Origin: Colwellia sp. 12G3
GTDB taxonomy: Bacteria > Pseudomonadota > Gammaproteobacteria > Enterobacterales > Alteromonadaceae
Direction of reading: 5' to 3'
Length of the DNA stretch: 64,000 bases
NCBI RefSeq assembly: GCF_002836775.1
Contig: NZ_PJAQ01000043.1
Span: 61,350-125,349, forward strand
The stretch's first letter is position 1, and each line of letters starts with the position of its first letter. The notes beneath the pieces are model-generated. The model worked only from the letters and a program-made list of their open reading frames with translations. It searched no databases and was not told the DNA's origin. A program made the translations under genes and the position numbers. Of the stretch, positions 1 through 9,864 are shown piece by piece.

Positions 1-1893
1 GATGAAAGTGGTCGTCGACGTAAGAAGAAAAAACCAGTTGATCGTAATGCTCGTGGCCGTAATAGTGGACGAGGAAAAGGTAAAACATTATCTTCACCAG
101 ACAGTTTAAAACACGGTTTTACAAAACCTGTTGAAACTAAATTACAAGATATCCGTATCGGTGAAACGATTTCTGTTGCTGAATTAGCCAATAAAATGTC
201 TAAGAAAGGCGCAGAAGTTGTTAAAGCTATGTTTAAATTGGGCGCTATGGCGACCATTAACCAAGTAATTGACCAAGAAACTGCAGCACTTGTTGCTGAA
301 GATATGGGTTTTGAAGTAGTACTTGTTAAAGAAAATGCTTTAGAAGAAGCGGTACTTGCCGATCGTCAGGATACTGGTGAAGAGATTACTCGTGCACCTG
401 TTGTTACTATTATGGGTCACGTTGATCATGGTAAAACATCACTACTTGATTATATTCGTCAAGCAAAAGTAGCTGACGGCGAAGCGGGTGGTATTACTCA
501 GCATATCGGTGCTTATCACGTAGAAACTGGTCATGGTATGATCACTTTCTTAGATACTCCAGGTCATGCTGCCTTTACTGCTATGCGCTCTCGTGGTGCT
601 AAAGCAACAGATATTGTAGTCATTGTTGTTGCTGCAGATGATGGTGTTATGCCACAGACGATTGAAGCAATTCAACATGCTCAAGCATCTGATGCGCCTA
701 TTATCATTGCCGTTAACAAAATGGATAAAGAGTCTGCGGATCCAGATCGTGTTAAAAGTGAATTATCACAACACGGCGTACTTTCAGAAGAGTGGGGCGG
801 TGAAGTTCAATTCTGTCATGTATCAGCTAAAACTGGTTTAGGGATTGACGAATTACTTGATTCTATATTGTTACAATCTGAAGTATTAGAGCTAACAGCT
901 ATTATCGATAAAATGGCTAATGGTGTAGTTGTTGAATCTAAATTAGATAAAGGCCGTGGCCCAGTAGCTACTGTACTGGTACAAGAAGGTACTTTAAAGC
1001 AAGGTGATATCGTACTTTGTGGTTTAGAATATGGCCGTGTACGTGCGATGCGTGATGAGAATGGTAAAACTATTCAATCTGCGGGTCCATCTATCCCAGT
1101 TGAAATTATCGGCTTAAGTGGTGTTCCACAAGCTGGTGATGAAGCAACTGTTGTAAAAGATGAAAAGAAAGCACGTGAAGTAGCTTTATTCCGTCAAGGC
1201 AAATTCCGCGATGTGAAGCTTGCTCGCCAACAAAAAGCTAAACTTGAAAACATGTTTGCTAGTATGGCTGAAGGCGATATTTCAGAAGTAAATGTAGTTA
1301 TTAAGTCAGATGTTCAAGGTTCACTTGAAGCAATCAGCGATTCATTACTTAAACTTTCAACTGACGAAGTTAAAGTGAAAATCATTGGTTCAGGTGTTGG
1401 TGCAATCACTGAAACTGATGCAACGTTAGCCGCTGCTTCTAATGCTATCGTTGTTGGTTTCAATGTTCGTGCAGACGTTTCTGCTCGTAAAGTGATTGAA
1501 GCAGAAAACATCGATTTACGTTACTACAGTGTTATCTACGCTTTGATTGAAGAAGTTAAACAAGCCATGAGTGGTATGTTAGCGCCAGAATTCAAGCAAG
1601 AAATCATTGGTCTAGCTCAAGTTCGTGATGTGTTTAAGTCACCTAAAATCGGTGCTATCGCTGGTTGTATGGTTACTGAAGGTATTATCAAGCGCAGCGC
1701 ACCAATTCGCGTATTACGTGATAACGTAGTTATTTACGAAGGTGAGCTAGAGTCATTACGTCGCTTTAAAGATGACGTTCAAGAAGTTCGTAACGGTATT
1801 GAGTGTGGTATCGGTGTTAAGAACTACAATGATGTACGTGTTGGTGATCAAATCGAAGTATTTGAAACTATTGAAATAAAACGTACGCTGTAA
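1..1893 (+). CDS. infB: Translation initiation factor IF-2, 5'-truncated by window edge
   Basis: Frame 1 is open from base 1, so the gene enters from outside; 630 residues are visible against about 890 in E. coli, so the N-terminal domain and part of the charged linker are missing. The visible start is a basic Arg/Lys/Gly linker, then the IF2-N-like segment (residues about 50-115), then the GTPase domain with G1 GHVDHGKT at 139-146, DTPGH (G3) and NKMD (G4), followed by the domain II barrel and the C-terminal fMet-tRNA-binding domains. IF-2 brings initiator tRNA to the 30S subunit and drives subunit joining. An internal ATG at 196 opens a shorter frame, but homology continues upstream of it. 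It lies upstream of rbfA as in the nusA-infB operon of relatives. Confidence 0.97.
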   Translation, partial: DESGRRRKKKKPVDRNARGRNSGRGKGKTLSSPDSLKHGFTKPVETKLQDIRIGETISVAELANKMSKKGAEVVKAMFKLGAMATINQVIDQETAALVAEDMGFEVVLVKENALEEAVLADRQDTGEEITRAPVVTIMGHVDHGKTSLLDYIRQAKVADGEAGGITQHIGAYHVETGHGMITFLDTPGHAAFTAMRSRGAKATDIVVIVVAADDGVMPQTIEAIQHAQASDAPIIIAVNKMDKESADPDRVKSELSQHGVLSEEWGGEVQFCHVSAKTGLGIDELLDSILLQSEVLELTAIIDKMANGVVVESKLDKGRGPVATVLVQEGTLKQGDIVLCGLEYGRVRAMRDENGKTIQSAGPSIPVEIIGLSGVPQAGDEATVVKDEKKAREVALFRQGKFRDVKLARQQKAKLENMFASMAEGDISEVNVVIKSDVQGSLEAISDSLLKLSTDEVKVKIIGSGVGAITETDATLAAASNAIVVGFNVRADVSARKVIEAENIDLRYYSVIYALIEEVKQAMSGMLAPEFKQEIIGLAQVRDVFKSPKIGAIAGCMVTEGIIKRSAPIRVLRDNVVIYEGELESLRRFKDDVQEVRNGIECGIGVKNYNDVRVGDQIEVFETIEIKRTL

Positions 1894-1917
1894 CTTTATA
1901 TTTTTGCTAATTACATC

Positions 1918-1977
1918 GAGAGCATCATCGGAAGTACTCATTGACATGCGTCAACTCTGTGCTTCCTCTTCGCTCTC
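1918..1977 (+). other. Long imperfect stem-loop between infB and rbfA
   Basis: Nested inverted repeats: GAGAGC (1918-1923) with GCTCTC (1972-1977), GGAAGTAC (1930-1937) with GTGCTTCC (1959-1966), TTGAC (1941-1945) with GTCAA (1950-1954). The whole 60-base segment can fold into one hairpin with small internal loops. No T-run follows, so an mRNA processing or stability element, or a dispersed palindromic repeat, is more likely than a terminator. Confidence 0.55.
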
Positions 1978-2019
1978 AAAGCAATTAGATTCAATCTAAA
2001 GCAACAGGTAGTTAATTAT

Positions 2020-2041
2020 AAAAGGGGCTTATGCCCCTTTT
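2020..2041 (+). terminator. GC-rich hairpin upstream of rbfA, terminator or attenuator
   Basis: AAAGGGGC (2021-2028), loop TTAT, GCCCCTTT (2033-2040). The stem's own A and T tracts make it look like a bidirectional intrinsic terminator. It sits 84 bases before rbfA, which in relatives is co-transcribed with infB, so it may be a partial terminator that lowers rbfA-truB expression. Confidence 0.6.
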
Positions 2042-2124
2042 ATGTTGATAATTTATAATTAACTTATTAATAAACAAACAAAGGAAGCTGTCATTTAATA
2101 ATAACAGTTTCATAGGAGTATACG

Positions 2125-2556
2125 ATGGCTAGAGAATATGCCCGTACTGACCGAGTAGGTCAGCAAATCCAAAAAGAAATCGCGACTATTTTAATGCGCG
2201 AAATTAAAGATCCTCGCTTAAGTATGACGACAGTATCTGCTGTTGAAGTTACTCGTGATTTAGCTTACGCCAAAATTTTTGTAACTTTTTTTAATGATAA
2301 TCAAGATGAAATTAAGGCCTCGTTAGAAGTCTTAGCTGAAGCTGAAGGTTATATCCGTTCGTTGCTAGGTAAACGTCTACGTGCTCGTATTATGCCACAT
2401 TTACGCTTTGTTTATGATAGCTCAATGAGTGAAGGTGTTCGTATGAGCGCTTTGGTAGACCAAGCTGTTGCAAGTGATAAGAACCATGATACACAAGTTG
2501 ACGATGCACAGGTTGACGACGAAAAAAGTGTCGATGGTGAGCAGGGCGAGTCATAA
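2125..2556 (+). CDS. rbfA: Ribosome-binding factor A
   Basis: A 143-residue protein matching RbfA over its KH-type core (residues about 3-115): the N-terminal REYARTDRVGQQIQKE segment, the IKDPRLSM region and the SMSEGVRMS motif near the end of the core are recognisable. RbfA binds the immature 30S subunit during late 16S rRNA processing and matters especially for growth in the cold. The C-terminal 25 residues are strongly acidic (repeated Asp-Asp), a tail seen in several marine relatives. TAGGAG lies about 10 bases before the ATG. The stop codon abuts the truB start (TAA-ATG), indicating translational coupling. Confidence 0.96.
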   Translation: MAREYARTDRVGQQIQKEIATILMREIKDPRLSMTTVSAVEVTRDLAYAKIFVTFFNDNQDEIKASLEVLAEAEGYIRSLLGKRLRARIMPHLRFVYDSSMSEGVRMSALVDQAVASDKNHDTQVDDAQVDDEKSVDGEQGES

Positions 2557-3504
2557 ATGGCTAAACGTAGAAAAGGTCGCGCAATAAATGGTGTTCTGTT
2601 ATTAGATAAACCACACGGATTGTCATCTAACCATGCCTTACAAACAGTTAAGCGTATTTATTTTGCTCAAAAAGCCGGTCACACGGGGGCTTTAGACCCG
2701 TTAGCAACAGGTATGCTGCCTATCTGTTTGGGTGAGGGAACTAAATTCTCACAGTACTTACTTGATACCGATAAAACGTATCAAGTGACAGCCAAGCTAG
2801 GTATTCGCACCACAACCAGTGATGCCGGTGGTGAGGTTGTCAGTGAGAAAGAAGTAAACGTGACAGATGAACAACTCGCGCAAGCCCTCGATACTTTTCG
2901 TGGAACGACCAAGCAAGTACCATCAATGTATTCGGCACTTAAACATCAAGGACAGCCTCTGTATAAATACGCAAGAGAAGGTATTGAAGTACCACGTGAA
3001 GCACGTGATATTACAGTATTTAATCTTGAGTTATTACGCTTTGAACATGATGAAGTTGAGTTGAATATTCATGTGTCTAAAGGTACATACATTCGAACTA
3101 TCGTTGATGACTTAGGTGAATTACTAGGTTGTGGCGCACATGTGGCGCACCTTAGACGTTCTGCTGTAGGTAATTATCCAATAGAAAAAATGATAACCTT
3201 GCCTGAGCTTGAAGCATTACTTGAACAAGCTATTGCCGATGAGATAACACCTTCGGATGTTCTTGACCCATTATTACTGCCTATGAATAGCGCGGTAGAT
3301 GGTATGCACTGCGTATACGTTGATGATATGTCTGCTAATTTTTTACGCCACGGTAACCCGGTACAAGCTTACAATCAGCCTGAAGCTGGCAGTGTTCAGG
3401 TGTACCTTGGTGAAGATGAAAATGATGCAAACATTGAATTTATCGGCGTAGGTTTTATCAATGATGATGGTTTAGTTGCACCTAAGCGTATCGTCGTTAT
3501 TTAG
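2557..3504 (+). CDS. truB: tRNA pseudouridine(55) synthase TruB
   Basis: 315 residues, the usual family length. It isomerises U55 in the T-loop of almost all elongator tRNAs. The catalytic motif [14 protein letters not shown] with its essential Asp is at about residues 42-55; [12 protein letters not shown] marks the later conserved block, and the C-terminal region (about 250-315) is PUA-like. It starts directly after the rbfA stop and shares its mRNA. No separate promoter was seen. Confidence 0.96.
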   Translation: MAKRRKGRAINGVLLLDKPHGLSSNHALQTVKRIYFAQKAGHTGALDPLATGMLPICLGEGTKFSQYLLDTDKTYQVTAKLGIRTTTSDAGGEVVSEKEVNVTDEQLAQALDTFRGTTKQVPSMYSALKHQGQPLYKYAREGIEVPREARDITVFNLELLRFEHDEVELNIHVSKGTYIRTIVDDLGELLGCGAHVAHLRRSAVGNYPIEKMITLPELEALLEQAIADEITPSDVLDPLLLPMNSAVDGMHCVYVDDMSANFLRHGNPVQAYNQPEAGSVQVYLGEDENDANIEFIGVGFINDDGLVAPKRIVVI

Positions 3505-3587
3505 AGCATAAGTATAAAGCACACATATAAAGCGTATATAGTATCAAATTATTTTTAGCTCATAAGCTTGCGAATGAAACTAATCGC

Positions 3588-3615
3588 TTGCTTTTTAGTT
3601 ATTGGCTGCTAGAAT
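3588..3615 (+). promoter_or_regulatory. Candidate sigma-70 promoter for rpsO
   Basis: TTGCTT (3588-3593), a 16-base spacer ending in TGC, then TAGAAT (3610-3615), which is an extended -10 arrangement. It is about 107 bases before the rpsO ATG, agreeing with the separate rpsO promoter known in enterobacteria. The leader could hold the S15 autoregulatory site, but I could not confirm a pseudoknot by eye. Confidence 0.55.
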
Positions 3616-3722
3616 ACGCGCTCTTTCGTCATCAATGCTAAATTAGTGTTTGGCTTGATGCGTATTTTAATCTCTTAACTCAATACAATTGAGGGTAGGG
3701 TCAACACACTAAGGATTTTATA

Positions 3723-3992
3723 ATGTCTTTAAATGCTACACAAAAAGCTGCAATCGTTGCAGAATATGCTCAATCAGAAGGTGATACTGGTTCTCCAGAA
3801 GTTCAAGTTGCTTTGTTAACTGCACAAATCAACCACTTACAAGGTCACTTCAAAGAGCACATCCATGATCACCATTCACGTCGTGGTTTATTACGTATGG
3901 TTGCACAACGTCGTAAATTACTTGATTACCTTAAAGGTAAGAACGTTGAACGTTATACTGCAGCAATCGCTAAATTAGGCCTACGTCGTTAA
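3723..3992 (+). CDS. rpsO: 30S ribosomal protein S15
   Basis: 89 residues, the standard length. S15 is a primary 16S rRNA-binding protein that nucleates the platform of the 30S subunit. Characteristic segments are visible: [17 protein letters not shown] (22-38), the HHSRRGLL loop, and the C-terminal [16 protein letters not shown] precedes the ATG. It is followed by a strong terminator and then by pnp further downstream, the order found in E. coli, where S15 represses its own mRNA. Confidence 0.98.
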   Translation: MSLNATQKAAIVAEYAQSEGDTGSPEVQVALLTAQINHLQGHFKEHIHDHHSRRGLLRMVAQRRKLLDYLKGKNVERYTAAIAKLGLRR

Positions 3993-4021
3993 TAAAACGA
4001 TTTATTCTTACTTTAGAGTAC

Positions 4022-4047
4022 AAAAAGGAGCCTAGTGGCTCCTTTTT
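4022..4047 (+). terminator. Intrinsic terminator after rpsO
   Basis: AAAAAGGAGCC (4022-4032), loop TAGT, GGCTCCTTTTT (4037-4047). It has a perfect 11-base stem ending in a T-run. The flanking A-tract makes it work in both directions, so it could also end the small minus-strand gene downstream. Confidence 0.9.
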
Positions 4048-4166
4048 AATATCTTATATTTAAAACTTTGATAATGATTTATCGAATAAAATATCAATAT
4101 CAAATAGTTTAACTACCTTCTAGTCTCAAACTGACAGAAAAATATATTTAGTATTTTCTTTGTACT

Positions 4167-4331
4167 CTAAGTTTTACACACTTTTTTGGCAATACGACTA
4201 CCTGTTGATTTCTTTTCAAAACAAACTTTCTTCTTTGTTACATTAGCTGACACTCCGTCGTTTTCGCTCGTTGTTGAACTACATGAAGGAAGAAATACTA
4301 AGATTAGTAATATTAGCAACACACTTTTCAT
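4167..4331 (-). CDS. Small lipoprotein with TGSRI...C motif (54 aa)
   Basis: Below the size cut-off of ordinary ORF lists, this is a convincing gene. ATG at 4331, preceded by AAAGGAT at good spacing, encodes a short basic start, a hydrophobic stretch LLILLILVF and a lipobox LPSC with the lipidated Cys at residue 17. The rest is polar and ends CFEKKSTGSRIAKKVC-KT, the two-cysteine TGSR(I/L)xKxVC motif that I recall from many small exported proteins of unknown function in proteobacteria. The two cysteines probably form a disulphide in the periplasm. It stands alone in the rpsO-pnp gap on the opposite strand. The function is unknown. Confidence 0.72.
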   Translation of the reverse strand: MKSVLLILLILVFLPSCSSTTSENDGVSANVTKKKVCFEKKSTGSRIAKKVCKT

Positions 4332-4553
4332 TAAAATATCCTTTTATATGAATTAGTAAGCGTCTGACAGTAATGCGCTTTACCTATAAAGTCTATATAT
4401 ATTGTTAATGAGTTGTAATTAAACGTTGAGTGATATAAAAGAGACCAAATAACCTTTATAGTCTAGTAAATATTATAGAGGTAAGTATAATATGCGTGGA
4501 ATTTTATGAAACGTATTTTGTTTTATAAAACAGGTTAATAATCAATCAAACTG

Positions 4554-4559
4554 TATAAT
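4554..4559 (+). promoter_or_regulatory. Possible -10 element for pnp
   Basis: A perfect TATAAT stands 94 bases before the pnp ATG, with no convincing -35 at the right distance. The remaining part of the 321-base gap between the small lipoprotein gene and pnp is AT-rich and shows nothing else I can identify. Confidence 0.35.
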
Positions 4560-4652
4560 TTTTTGTTCAACTCTTTCCTAAATCAAAGGTTATTGAGTGA
4601 ATAAATAATTGTACAGATTGATTAACATCAAAAATAAAATAAGGCACACTTT

Positions 4653-6767
4653 ATGTTCAATCAAGTTACTAAAACATTTCAATTCGGTAAGCATACCGTA
4701 ACATTAGAAACCGGCGCTATCGCTCGTCAAGCATCTGCAGCCGTAATGGCAAGCATGGACGATACCTGTGTACTTGTTTCCGTTGTTGCTAAAAAAGAAG
4801 CTAAACCTGGACAGGATTTTTTCCCGTTAACAGTAAACTATCAAGAACGTGCATACGCTGCAGGTAAAATTCCTGGTAGTTTCTTCAAACGTGAAGGTCG
4901 TCCTTCAGAAGAAGAAACACTTATCGCGCGTTTAATTGACCGTCCAATCCGTCCATTATTCCCAGAAGGTTTCACTAACGAAGTACAGGTAATTATTACT
5001 GTTGTTTCTGTTAATCCTGAAATATCTCCTGATATCATTTCTTTAATTGGTACTTCTGCTGCATTAGCTATATCAGGTGCACCATTTAGTGGTCCTGTTG
5101 GCGCAGCACGTGTTGGTTATGTTGATGGTCAATACATTCTTAACCCACTACAATCTGAACTTCCAGCAAGTCAATTAGACCTAGTTGTATCTGGTACTGA
5201 TTCTGCTGTATTAATGGTTGAGTCTGAAGCTGATGTATTATCTGAAGAAGTTATGCTTGGTGCTGTTGTATATGGCCATGAGCAAATGCAAGTAGCTGTT
5301 TCAGCAATAAAAGAATTTAAAGCAGAAGTTAATACTCCTTCATGGAATTGGGTTGCCCCAGTTAAAAATGCTGAATTATTAGCTAAAATTGCTGAGTTAA
5401 GTGAAGCGCAAGTAAACGAAGCTTACCAAATTACTGAAAAAGCTGTTCGTTATGAAAAAATTAAAGAAATTCGTAACACTGTAATTGAAACGTTATTAGC
5501 ACAAGACGCTGACCTTGACGTTCAAGATGCTAAAGATTTATTCCATGATTTAGAAAAAACTGTTGTACGTGGTCGTATTACAAATGGCAACCCTCGTATT
5601 GATGGTCGCGATCCTGAATCAATTCGTGCATTAGACGTGATGACTGGTGTTTTACCACGTACTCATGGCTCTGCAGTGTTTACTCGTGGCGAAACTCAAT
5701 CTTTAGTAACTGCTACATTGGGCACACAACGTGATGCTCAGCGTTTAGATACTATCATGGGTGATAAAACTGATACGTTTATGCTTCATTACAACTTCCC
5801 TCCATACTGTGTAGGCGAAACTGGTTTTGTTGGCAGCCCTAAGCGTCGTGAAATTGGTCATGGTCGTTTAGCTAAACGTGGCATGTTAGCTGTTATGCCT
5901 ACGATTGAAGAATTCCCGTACTCGGTACGTGTTGTTTCTGAAATCACTGAATCAAATGGTTCATCTTCAATGGCTTCTGTTTGTGGCGCATCTTTAGCAT
6001 TAATGGATGCTGGTGTTCCAATTAAAGCATCTGTTGCTGGTATTGCGATGGGTCTAGTTAAAGAAGGCGAGAAATTCGTTGTTCTTTCTGATATTTTAGG
6101 TGATGAAGATCACTTAGGTGATATGGACTTTAAAGTTGCGGGTACTACTGGCGGTATTACTGCACTTCAAATGGACATCAAAATTGAAGGTATCACGCAA
6201 GAGATCATGCAAATTGCTTTAAACCAAGCAAAAGCTGCACGTACTCATATCTTATCTGTAATGGATGAAGCTATCGGTGGACACAGAGACGATATCTCTC
6301 AATTCGCTCCTCGCATTCATACGATGAAAGTAAGCCAAGATAAGATTCGTGACATCATTGGTAAAGGTGGTGCAACAATTCGTCAGTTAACTGAAGAAAC
6401 GGGTACTACTATCGAAATTGAAGATGATGGTACTGTTAAAATTGCAGCAACCTCTGGTGAGCAAGCTGAAGATGCTATCAACCGCATTAAAGCATTAACT
6501 GCTGAAATTGAAGTAGGAACACTTTATACGGGTACAGTTGTTCGTATCGTAGATTTTGGTGCTTTCGTTAATGTACTTCCAGGAAAAGATGGTTTAGTAC
6601 ATATTTCTCAAATCTCTGAAGAGCGCGTTAACAACGTAAGCGAAGTCTTAACAGAAGGTCAAGAAGTGAAAGTTAAAGTACTAGAAGTTGATCGCCAAGG
6701 TCGTGTACGTTTAAGTATTAAAGAAGCAATGGAAAAAACAGCAGAAGTAACACCCGCTGCTGAGTAA
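4653..6767 (+). CDS. pnp: Polyribonucleotide nucleotidyltransferase (PNPase)
   Basis: 704 residues, typical length. It degrades RNA 3'-to-5' by phosphorolysis and is part of the RNA degradosome in relatives; it is important in the cold. Two RNase PH-like domains (about 1-230 and 310-545) are joined by a helical linker; the second carries the catalytic-site block [21 protein letters not shown] domain (about 553-610, with [10 protein letters not shown]) and an S1 domain (about 620-690, with [13 protein letters not shown]) follow. It is ended by a strong terminator. In relatives the leader is an RNase III target for autocontrol; no clear leader stem was seen here. Confidence 0.98.
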   Translation: MFNQVTKTFQFGKHTVTLETGAIARQASAAVMASMDDTCVLVSVVAKKEAKPGQDFFPLTVNYQERAYAAGKIPGSFFKREGRPSEEETLIARLIDRPIRPLFPEGFTNEVQVIITVVSVNPEISPDIISLIGTSAALAISGAPFSGPVGAARVGYVDGQYILNPLQSELPASQLDLVVSGTDSAVLMVESEADVLSEEVMLGAVVYGHEQMQVAVSAIKEFKAEVNTPSWNWVAPVKNAELLAKIAELSEAQVNEAYQITEKAVRYEKIKEIRNTVIETLLAQDADLDVQDAKDLFHDLEKTVVRGRITNGNPRIDGRDPESIRALDVMTGVLPRTHGSAVFTRGETQSLVTATLGTQRDAQRLDTIMGDKTDTFMLHYNFPPYCVGETGFVGSPKRREIGHGRLAKRGMLAVMPTIEEFPYSVRVVSEITESNGSSSMASVCGASLALMDAGVPIKASVAGIAMGLVKEGEKFVVLSDILGDEDHLGDMDFKVAGTTGGITALQMDIKIEGITQEIMQIALNQAKAARTHILSVMDEAIGGHRDDISQFAPRIHTMKVSQDKIRDIIGKGGATIRQLTEETGTTIEIEDDGTVKIAATSGEQAEDAINRIKALTAEIEVGTLYTGTVVRIVDFGAFVNVLPGKDGLVHISQISEERVNNVSEVLTEGQEVKVKVLEVDRQGRVRLSIKEAMEKTAEVTPAAE

Positions 6768-6802
6768 TAGTTTACGTAAGAAACTTTTACATTTCATTAA
6801 GT

Positions 6803-6830
6803 AAAAAAGGAGCCATAAGGCTCCTTTTTT
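6803..6830 (+). terminator. Intrinsic terminator after pnp
   Basis: AAAAAAGGAGCC (6803-6814), loop ATAA, GGCTCCTTTTTT (6819-6830). The stem is perfect and ends in a T-run. It is nearly identical in stem sequence to the terminator after rpsO. Confidence 0.92.
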
Positions 6831-6881
6831 GTTTATAATGAAATATTATCATTGTTACTTATTTATTTATAAGGCTTTTTT

Positions 6882-7799
6882 GTGCATTCACTTATCAAAA
6901 CTACTCTTCTAACTATACTCTTAAGTAGTACGCTGCTGACGCAAGGTTGTACCTCAAGCCCAAGTGGACAGAGCAATAACATTTCTTCATCAATAATGAA
7001 TAACTTAGTGATTGCCGAGCCGCTCTCGATTAACTTTAAGAGTGAAATAGCCATTGCACGGTTATCTGAAGTGATTAATAGGGCGAAAATCGCCGATGAA
7101 CAAAGAGCACAATTATTTTATGACCGTGGTGTTTTGTACGATAGCGTTGGTTTACGATCATTAGCAAGATTTGATTTTTCCCACGCCTTACAATTAAAAC
7201 CAGACTTAATTGATGCTTATAATTTTTTAGGTATTCATTACACGCAACTGCAAGAGTTTGCTCAGGCGTATGAAAAATTTGATTCTGCGTTAGATTTGGC
7301 ACCTGATCATGAGTATGCTTATTTAAATAGGGGAATAGCACTATATTATGGCTCGCGTCCCGAATTAGCTAGTCTTGACTTTCAAGCCTTTCATCAAAAG
7401 CAACAAGATGATCCGTATCGTTTATTGTGGCTTTATTTGACTGAGTATGAAATCGATCCGCTTGCGGCAAAATATTCATTGAAACAGCGTGCACAATTAG
7501 TTGATGATCGCATATGGGCTAAACAGGTTATTCACCTTTACTTAGGGGACATTTCACAGGGACAGTTTGTTAAAAACTTAACAAACGATGTTCAATCAAA
7601 CAAAGAACTTACAGAGCGTTTATGTGAAGCTTATTTTTACTTGGGTAAATATAATCAAACGTTAGGCCAACGTGGTAGTGCGGCAAATTTCTTCAAATTG
7701 GCTTTAAGTACCAATGTTTATGAGTTTGTTGAACATAGATACGCAAAACTTGAGTTAGATTTAATGCGTACAAAAACAGCCATTAATACACAACCCTAA
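6882..7799 (+). CDS. nlpI: NlpI-like TPR lipoprotein
   Basis: 305 residues beginning at GTG 6882; the start is fixed by a lipoprotein signal peptide (hydrophobic LLTILLSSTLLTQG, lipidated Cys23). TPR repeats span about residues 75-190. In E. coli NlpI is an outer-membrane adaptor (294 aa) that delivers the murein endopeptidase MepS to the protease Prc and scaffolds peptidoglycan synthesis enzymes. Its place directly after pnp is the enterobacterial position, which supports orthology. The next gene follows after 11 bases, so the two are probably one transcript. Confidence 0.88.
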   Translation: MHSLIKTTLLTILLSSTLLTQGCTSSPSGQSNNISSSIMNNLVIAEPLSINFKSEIAIARLSEVINRAKIADEQRAQLFYDRGVLYDSVGLRSLARFDFSHALQLKPDLIDAYNFLGIHYTQLQEFAQAYEKFDSALDLAPDHEYAYLNRGIALYYGSRPELASLDFQAFHQKQQDDPYRLLWLYLTEYEIDPLAAKYSLKQRAQLVDDRIWAKQVIHLYLGDISQGQFVKNLTNDVQSNKELTERLCEAYFYLGKYNQTLGQRGSAANFFKLALSTNVYEFVEHRYAKLELDLMRTKTAINTQP

Positions 7800-7810
7800 T
7801 TAACTCTTTA

Positions 7811-9415
7811 GTGAGTAAAGTGCGTTTTATTAAAGTTAACCTTTTCATAGTAATGATGAGCTCGATGATATTTATATCATCAAGTTCATTTTTTTTGCCT
7901 GCGTATTTAACTAAGCAAATAAACGATAATAATTATAGTGACGGCCAATTCAGCTTTGCGCTAAAAAAACATTATGTCGCTGCGTTAATCATACAAGAAA
8001 ATGACGCTGATTTTGGCAGCAATAATTGGATAACCCTCAATAGAGAATTAGCTAAAAACCAATGGAGATCTGCATTAAAATTAGCGCATTGGTATCAGGG
8101 AATAGCGGAGGAAAAATCAAGGGAGGTACTGTTTACCACGGCTATAATGTGGTTTGAACAAGCTATTCGTTTAGATTCACAACAAGCTATTGTTGATCTT
8201 GCCCAGTTATATTTTCAACAAGGTGAGATTATAAAAACACAATCAACATTAAGGCGATTGCCTGAGATCCTACCCAATAATAGTTTAGGCGAAGCCATAG
8301 TTCGTTTACGTATTCATATCGCTATTTACTTAGGTGATATTACGCCGGTCAAACAGTTCTTTAAGTCTGCCACGGTAAAGCTATATCGTGATGGAAAAAC
8401 ACTCAGCCTATTAGCAGATCTGGAAAAATATGCCATTATCAAAAATAGCACGATACTAAAAGCTAATGACGAAGCTAAAATTAACTTATCGCTTGGCGTC
8501 TCATCAAGTTGTATTACTAATCTACAACTCTTTGCCACCAATCTTAAACATTTAAAGCACCTTGAGCAGCTAATTAACACGTTTAATAAGCAACAACCTC
8601 TTGCTCAGTTCGTATGTCTGCCAACACCACGTTATATTAGTGTTAAACATCTTGATTGCATGGCTCAATTACAACAGACAATAACGTGTGATGAAGCCCG
8701 TTGGCAAAGTATTACTAAAGAGGTTGATAGCCGGCACATAGGATTAATGCTTAGCGAAGGTGGGGCAAATGTTCACTTAGGTATATTATATTTTGATGTT
8801 AAGGATAAAGCGGACGTTTTTAGTCATGAAGTCAGTCATTTATTAGGTTTTGTGGATGAATATCCTTTAATCAAAGGGCATGACAGTTGCCAAGGCATAC
8901 AATCTAAGGCTTTTTCACATAATATTGCGGTGTTAAAAAAGCATTATCAAGGGGATAAGAACAAACTAAGAGCGATGATATTGAAAGATATATCATGGGC
9001 AAATAACATTAATGATAATACTCCGATTCTGCAATTAATGGGTGATACAACGAGCAAGAAAAAAAAGTGGCGTCTAGGTACACCGTTAGCATATAAAGAT
9101 CAAATAGGCATTCATATTTCAGAAAGCTGTCAAAGGTCTCGTGCAAACGATAGAACTTCATCTAGTTATTCAGCTTTCAAACCCTTGAGTCGACGTACTC
9201 AACTTAGATATTTTGCAGATGACTTTCCTGAGGAATACCTTACTTTATTAAAGGAAAATCCATCAGGTTATTTGATGCCGAGTTTTCATTACAATATTGC
9301 TTTAGCGTTGTATCAACAAGGTGAGATTGTAGAAGCCAAGTTCTGGTTGAACAAAGCTGCACAATGGGAGGATAACCCATTAAGAAAAGCAATAGTCTTA
9401 AGAGGAGGGTTATAA
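7811..9415 (+). CDS. Membrane-anchored TPR/Sel1-like protein with HExxH metalloprotease motif
   Basis: 534 residues from a GTG start 11 bases after nlpI. An N-terminal hydrophobic segment (about 9-30) is a signal peptide or anchor, so the rest should lie in the periplasm. Residues about 75-160 contain helical TPR/Sel1-type repeats, and another TPR-like pair ends the protein. At 339-351 is HEVSHLLGFVDEY, an HExxH zinc motif with the GFxDEY continuation seen in M64-type and related metallopeptidases; GHDSC just downstream may give a further ligand. Several cysteines in the catalytic part suggest disulphides. I do not recognise a named family. Because NlpI is a protease adaptor elsewhere, a functional link with this putative protease is attractive but is inference. 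Confidence 0.75.
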   Translation: MSKVRFIKVNLFIVMMSSMIFISSSSFFLPAYLTKQINDNNYSDGQFSFALKKHYVAALIIQENDADFGSNNWITLNRELAKNQWRSALKLAHWYQGIAEEKSREVLFTTAIMWFEQAIRLDSQQAIVDLAQLYFQQGEIIKTQSTLRRLPEILPNNSLGEAIVRLRIHIAIYLGDITPVKQFFKSATVKLYRDGKTLSLLADLEKYAIIKNSTILKANDEAKINLSLGVSSSCITNLQLFATNLKHLKHLEQLINTFNKQQPLAQFVCLPTPRYISVKHLDCMAQLQQTITCDEARWQSITKEVDSRHIGLMLSEGGANVHLGILYFDVKDKADVFSHEVSHLLGFVDEYPLIKGHDSCQGIQSKAFSHNIAVLKKHYQGDKNKLRAMILKDISWANNINDNTPILQLMGDTTSKKKKWRLGTPLAYKDQIGIHISESCQRSRANDRTSSSYSAFKPLSRRTQLRYFADDFPEEYLTLLKENPSGYLMPSFHYNIALALYQQGEIVEAKFWLNKAAQWEDNPLRKAIVLRGGL

Positions 9416-9427
9416 AACATAGAAAGT

Positions 9428-9447
9428 AAGCCTAGCGAGGCCTTTTT
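9428..9447 (+). terminator. Short hairpin with T-run between converging genes
   Basis: GCCT (9430-9433), loop AGCG, AGGC (9438-9441), followed by CTTTTT. It is a weak stem, but well placed 15 bases after the metalloprotease-like gene, and it overlaps the stop codon of the facing gene. Confidence 0.5.
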
Positions 9448-9800
9448 ATTACGATGACCTTATTCGTTAGAGCCATTTTATTAATCGCCTCACTAATTTC
9501 ATTATCGTCGTAATTTTTTTGTGTAATTGTAGTCTGTTTTGTACGTCTAATATCCATGTAGATTATTTCATTTTTTTCTGTTTTTGATTTAGCTTCAGTA
9601 ATTGGCCAATAGGTAAAACTGTTTATATATTGTATTTCCTGAGCTGCTTTTTTACACTTTAACTTGAGATTATAGTTAAAGTTAGCACTGACTTCTTCAG
9701 CGCACCTTGTTTCTTCATCTGTAGGCATAAAAGCTTTATTTGTATTGAAATAGTTCTTGAATATTATTTTGACTTGGTAGATATAAGCAAAAAAAGTCAT
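9432..9800 (-). CDS. Hypothetical protein (122 aa)
   Basis: I chose ATG 9800 over the upstream TTG at 9818 because AAGGG sits 8 bases before it. The 122-residue product starts with a short hydrophobic, aromatic segment (TFFAYIYQVKII), then is polar with two cysteines about 15 residues apart (in ETRCAEE and KLKCKKA). The C-terminal part is basic. I recognise no family. It converges on the metalloprotease-like gene and shares its short terminator. It could be a species-specific or decaying gene. Confidence 0.5.
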   Translation of the reverse strand: MTFFAYIYQVKIIFKNYFNTNKAFMPTDEETRCAEEVSANFNYNLKLKCKKAAQEIQYINSFTYWPITEAKSKTEKNEIIYMDIRRTKQTTITQKNYDDNEISEAINKMALTNKVIVIKRPR

Positions 9801-9842
9801 ATTAGAGACCCTTGGCAAAGGACACCTACTAGTTATAGCTCA

Positions 9843-9864
9843 CATTGGCCAATTTTAGCCAATG
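9843..9864. repeat. 7-bp inverted repeat upstream of the csdA fusion
   Basis: CATTGGC (9843-9849) and GCCAATG (9858-9864) separated by 8 bases, about 150 bases before the cysteine desulfurase gene and just upstream of the facing hypothetical gene. No T-run follows. It could be an operator for either divergent gene or a small hairpin. Confidence 0.35.
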
